Shown piece by piece: positions 6,524 through 8,944 of a stretch of 8,944 nucleotides of DNA. How positions within the stretch are numbered: position 1 is the first letter of the stretch; each line of letters begins with the position of its first letter. The stretch lies in the NCBI GenBank assembly GCA_035513275.1, contig DATKCJ010000238.1:1-8944 (forward strand), written 5' to 3'. Position numbers and translations under genes: made by a program. The stretch is from DATKCJ01 sp035513275. GTDB lineage: Bacteria > Verrucomicrobiota > Verrucomicrobiia > Opitutales > Opitutaceae. The notes beneath the pieces were generated by a model that searched no databases, had not been told where the DNA came from, and was given only the letters and a program-made list of their open reading frames with translations.

Positions 6524-6549
6524 CCCTCCTTCGCCAAGGCTTCGGAGGG
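6524..6549. repeat. Imperfect palindrome with CTTCGCCAAGGCTTCGG core
   Basis: CCCTCC (6524-6529) pairs with GGAGGG (6544-6549), and GCC-AA-GGC (6533-6540) forms an inner stem, separated by symmetric TTC/TTC internal bulges. Similar CTTCGCCAA(A/G)GCTTCGGAGG dispersed elements occur between genes in other bacteria, often mis-annotated as short proteins containing SFAKASEGK. It is distinct from the GTAG family next to it. Confidence 0.55.
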
Positions 6550-6615
6550 CAAGCAGAGCGCGGGTTTCTCTTTCGGCCGTTACAAGCCTTCCTTCGCCGT
6601 CGCCGGCCGCGGCAA

Positions 6616-7899
6616 TCAACCGCGGCGCGCGATCGGCGCGCCGTCGCCGGGGATTGGGAACACGCTTTCTGACGGGAGAACGATCGTGCCCGTTTCGAAT
6701 TCGAGCGGGTCGGGGCCGACGCGCATCGCGTAGTGAGGCGATTGCTCGTTCGTCATTAGGTCCGTCCACTGGACGATGCTTCCCGTGTAGGCCGAGATGC
6801 GACCCATGATCGTCGCCGCGGTTGATTCCGCGATGCTGCGAGCTTCGTTGATGGGCTCCTGCGAGTCGGCGGCGAGGATGAGGTTCACCATTTCCTGAAT
6901 CGTGCCGTCCTCGGATAGCACGCTGATCTCCGGGACGGCGACTTCACGGCCCTCGATCTTTCCGCCGCCATAGGCCATTCCCTCGCTGCCGCGGAAAAAT
7001 TCGCCGACGCGATTGTAGGCGCCCGAGATCTGGCGGCACTGACTGTGGATGTGCACGCCGTCGCCGTAGTCGAAGTCGACACTGAAGAAATCAAACTGGT
7101 TGCCCGACTCGCGCCGCGCGCGTCCGCCGAAGCCGATCGCGCTGACAGGCGTGCGACCGATGAACCAGTTCGCGACGTCGACGTTGTGCACGTGCTGCTC
7201 GACGATGTGATCGCCCGACACCTCGGTGAAGTTGACCCAGTTGCGAATGAGATACTCGCGGTCGTCCCACCCGGGCCTGCGCTCCCAGATCCACGGCACG
7301 CTGCCGTTCCAGCTCACTGTGCCGCCGAGGATTTTTCCGATCGCGCCGGCGTCGATCTGCGCCTTGTTGCGCAGGTAGTTGCCTTGGTGGCGTCGTTGCG
7401 AGCCGGCTACAATCGCGAGGCGCTTGGTGCGCGCCAGTTCGCCCAGCTCGATCACGCGGCGGCATCCGGGCGCGTCGACTGCGACCGGTTTTTCGATGAA
7501 GATGTGCTTTCCCGCTTCGACCGCCGCGGCGAGGTGCAGCGGCCTGAAGTTCGGGGGCGTCGCCATCGTCACGAACTCGGCGTCGCTCGCCATCACCTTG
7601 CGGTAGGCGTCGAATCCCGTGAAGCAACGCTCCGCGGGCACGGAGAACTTCGCGGCAAACGAGTCGACCGCATCCTGGAAGCAGTCGGCGATCGCCATGA
7701 TTTCCACGGGCCTGCCGAGAAGCGCCGCCGCCTCGAGGAAGGTCGAAAGATTGTGGTGCGAGCGGCCGCCGCATCCCACAATGCCGACCTTCAAAGGCCG
7801 TGGCGCGGACTCCTGGCCGCGAAGGGTAGGGATCATCGCGAGCGTGCTCGCCGCGAGTGATGTTTTGATGAAGTTCCTGCGATCAATCGGGTTTTTCAT
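6616..7899 (-). CDS. Tat-exported Gfo/Idh/MocA family oxidoreductase
   Basis: A complete 427-residue predicted NAD(P)-dependent sugar dehydrogenase. The leader has a twin-arginine motif (DRRNFIK at 6-12), a short hydrophobic stretch and an end near LRGQ (29). The Rossmann motif is VGCGGRSHHN (41-50), followed by VTMATPPNFR (110-119) and FIEKP (134-138) with the conserved catalytic-region Lys137. AGSQRRHQGNY (165-175) and SGDHIVEQHVHNVDVANW (228-245) form the substrate side, with His238 the likely catalytic histidine. It differs clearly from the copy at 766-2097 (typical EKP, different C-terminal motif), so it is a separate subfamily, not a recent duplicate. It lies 45 bp downstream of the partial oxidoreductase at 7945 on the same strand, probably in one operon. 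Substrate unknown. Confidence 0.92.
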   Translation of the reverse strand: MKNPIDRRNFIKTSLAASTLAMIPTLRGQESAPRPLKVGIVGCGGRSHHNLSTFLEAAALLGRPVEIMAIADCFQDAVDSFAAKFSVPAERCFTGFDAYRKVMASDAEFVTMATPPNFRPLHLAAAVEAGKHIFIEKPVAVDAPGCRRVIELGELARTKRLAIVAGSQRRHQGNYLRNKAQIDAGAIGKILGGTVSWNGSVPWIWERRPGWDDREYLIRNWVNFTEVSGDHIVEQHVHNVDVANWFIGRTPVSAIGFGGRARRESGNQFDFFSVDFDYGDGVHIHSQCRQISGAYNRVGEFFRGSEGMAYGGGKIEGREVAVPEISVLSEDGTIQEMVNLILAADSQEPINEARSIAESTAATIMGRISAYTGSIVQWTDLMTNEQSPHYAMRVGPDPLEFETGTIVLPSESVFPIPGDGAPIARRG

Positions 7900-7930
7900 G
7901 ACTTACGGTTGTTGCACTGACAAAGCGGCG

Positions 7931-7969
7931 CGGCCGCGAGGTGCTCAGGCACGCCAGACTTCGCGGCCG
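7931..7969 (-). repeat. 9-bp inverted repeat spanning a stop codon
   Basis: CGGCCGCGA (7931-7939) is perfectly complementary to TCGCGGCCG (7961-7969) around a 21-nt loop. The minus-strand stop (7945-7947) of the upstream oxidoreductase sits in the loop, and the downstream gene starts at 7899. In mRNA it would be a stable GC hairpin at the junction of two operon genes. It has no U-tract. It could limit read-through or stabilise the upstream message; the part inside the gene may be coincidental GC richness. Confidence 0.5.
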
Positions 7970-8944
7970 TAGTCCCAGCCGCGGCGCGCGGGCTGGCGCA
8001 CCATGTTCTCGAGGCCTTTCACGTTCGTGATGCGCATGTTCGCGTCGTCCCACTCGATGTCGCGGCCGGTGCGCTGCGCAATCACGCCGACGAGCGACAT
8101 CTCGGTGAGCCGCGCCGAATACTCGAAGTGCGAACCCGGCGTCGGGCCTTCGCCCTTGATCGCGCGGATCCACTCCTGGAAGGGGCCGCCCTTCACGCGC
8201 GGAATCGTCTCATCGGGCATGTTCTTGCGAAACTCTTCCCAAACGTCGTCTGGGAGCAGGCGCGGGCTGTCGGGGCGCGGGCCGGACATGAGAGTCTGCT
8301 TCGAGCCGACCATGAGCATGCCGGAGCCGGGCCAGTTCTTCGTGCGGTCCCAGTTGAGTGGCGGCGGCGGCTTCTGCCCGCCGTCATACCAGTGCAAGGA
8401 CACCGGCGGCTTGTCGCCGCGCGCGGGGAAGTCGAACCGCACATGCGACGAGCGGGGGGTAAATGTCTCGTGGATCGGATCGATGTTTACGATCGACACG
8501 CGCTTCGGCGCGCCGAGGTCGAGCACCCAGAACGGCGCATCGAGCGTGTGGCATGCCCAGTCGCCGAGAGTGGCATTGCCGAAGTCCCAGAAGCCGCGCC
8601 AGGTGAGCGGGTGGTAGATTGGATCGTAGGGCCGCTTTTTCGCGGGTCCGAGCCAAAGGTCCCAGTCGAGGTGCGCGGGAGCCGGCGCGCCCTTCGGCGG
8701 AAACGATTCCGGGATCCGGAAGTAGGGGCCTTTCACGAATTCGGGACCGTTGAACCACGCGTGCACTTCGCGCACGTCTCCGAGCACACCCGCGTCGAAC
8801 CACTCCTTCTGCAGGCGGATGCCCTCGGTCGCGTGACCCTGGTTGCCCATCTGCGTGATCACATTGTAGTAGGTCGCGGCCGTGCGCAGCGTGCGCGACT
8901 GCCAGATGTCGTGCGTGAGCGGCTTCTGCACAAACACGTGTTTG
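7945..8944 (-). CDS. Gfo/Idh/MocA family oxidoreductase, N-terminus beyond window (partial)
   Basis: The visible C-terminal 332 residues of a third oxidoreductase; the frame is open through the right edge. It opens with KHVFVQKPLTH, the family's G-KH-v-f-x-EKP motif with Gln in place of Glu, so the whole Rossmann domain and any Tat leader are missing. A GTG at 8935-8937 encodes the Val of this motif and is not a start. Further motifs, numbered from the first visible Lys, are QMGNQGHA (31-38), DVREVHAW (56-63), HLDWDLWLGP (91-100) and GDWACHTLD (127-135), where the His is the likely catalytic one. This pattern is typical of the large exported subfamily abundant in Verrucomicrobiota and Planctomycetota. 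It precedes the oxidoreductase at 6616-7899 by 45 bp. Substrate unknown. Confidence 0.92.
   Translation of the reverse strand, partial: KHVFVQKPLTHDIWQSRTLRTAATYYNVITQMGNQGHATEGIRLQKEWFDAGVLGDVREVHAWFNGPEFVKGPYFRIPESFPPKGAPAPAHLDWDLWLGPAKKRPYDPIYHPLTWRGFWDFGNATLGDWACHTLDAPFWVLDLGAPKRVSIVNIDPIHETFTPRSSHVRFDFPARGDKPPVSLHWYDGGQKPPPPLNWDRTKNWPGSGMLMVGSKQTLMSGPRPDSPRLLPDDVWEEFRKNMPDETIPRVKGGPFQEWIRAIKGEGPTPGSHFEYSARLTEMSLVGVIAQRTGRDIEWDDANMRITNVKGLENMVRQPARRGWDYGREVWRA

Noticed and set aside
6607..6625. CCGCGG-CAATCAA-CCGCGG hairpin at the stop of the second oxidoreductase as a terminator
   Set aside because: It overlaps the stop codon and no T-tract follows on either strand. CCGCGG is self-complementary and frequent in GC-rich DNA.
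8935..8937. GTG as start of the right-most oxidoreductase
   Set aside because: It encodes the Val of the KHVFVQKP motif, which lies about 100 or more residues into the family domain, so the gene is cut by the window edge.

Overview
The window is GC-rich bacterial DNA with a gene content typical of Verrucomicrobiota, possibly an Opitutales-type lineage; a planctomycete is the alternative. The assignment rests on Tat-type exported Gfo/Idh/MocA oxidoreductases in several divergent copies, a DUF1080 (3-keto-disaccharide hydrolase) protein, a secreted ThuA-domain protein, an SGLT-like symporter and a DoxX-like membrane protein. It is an inference from gene families, since no rRNA or other phylogenetic marker is present.

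Layout from left to right. Positions 113-2630 (minus strand) hold a tightly packed run read in the order DoxX-like protein, Tat-exported Gfo/Idh/MocA oxidoreductase, secreted discoidin-like protein. The genes abut or overlap and are almost certainly co-transcribed. Positions 2759-4429 (minus) hold a sodium:solute symporter 128 bp upstream of that run. Positions 4430-4803 carry no gene but contain two near-identical 76-bp inverted pairs of GTAG-headed palindromes. Positions 4804-5544 (minus, DUF1080) and 5663-6382 (plus, ThuA-like) are divergent across 118 bp. Positions 6383-6615 lie between convergent genes and are largely repeats. Positions 6616-7899 (minus) are a second Tat-type Gfo/Idh oxidoreductase. 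Positions 7945-8944 (minus) are a third Gfo/Idh oxidoreductase whose N-terminus lies beyond the right edge.

The genes make sense as a sugar or glycoside catabolic locus working by the 3-keto route. Gfo/Idh dehydrogenases would oxidise a sugar ring carbon, the DUF1080 and ThuA-like proteins would process or cleave the keto-glycoside, and the SGLT-type symporter would import the released sugar. Most of the chemistry appears to be outside the cytoplasm: two oxidoreductases have Tat-like leaders and the DUF1080, ThuA and discoidin-like proteins have Sec-type leaders. The substrate cannot be read from sequence. The least-described element is the fixed DoxX-like / Gfo-Idh / discoidin-like operon, which could be a membrane-coupled periplasmic sugar dehydrogenase.

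The intergenic DNA carries a REP/BIME-like family: imperfect palindromes with a GTAG head, usually in head-to-head pairs, at 44-101, 4587-4662, 4706-4781 and 6391-6487. A compensatory base-pair change between copies indicates that the hairpin itself is conserved. No tRNA, rRNA, CRISPR array, insertion sequence or convincing U-tract terminator was seen.
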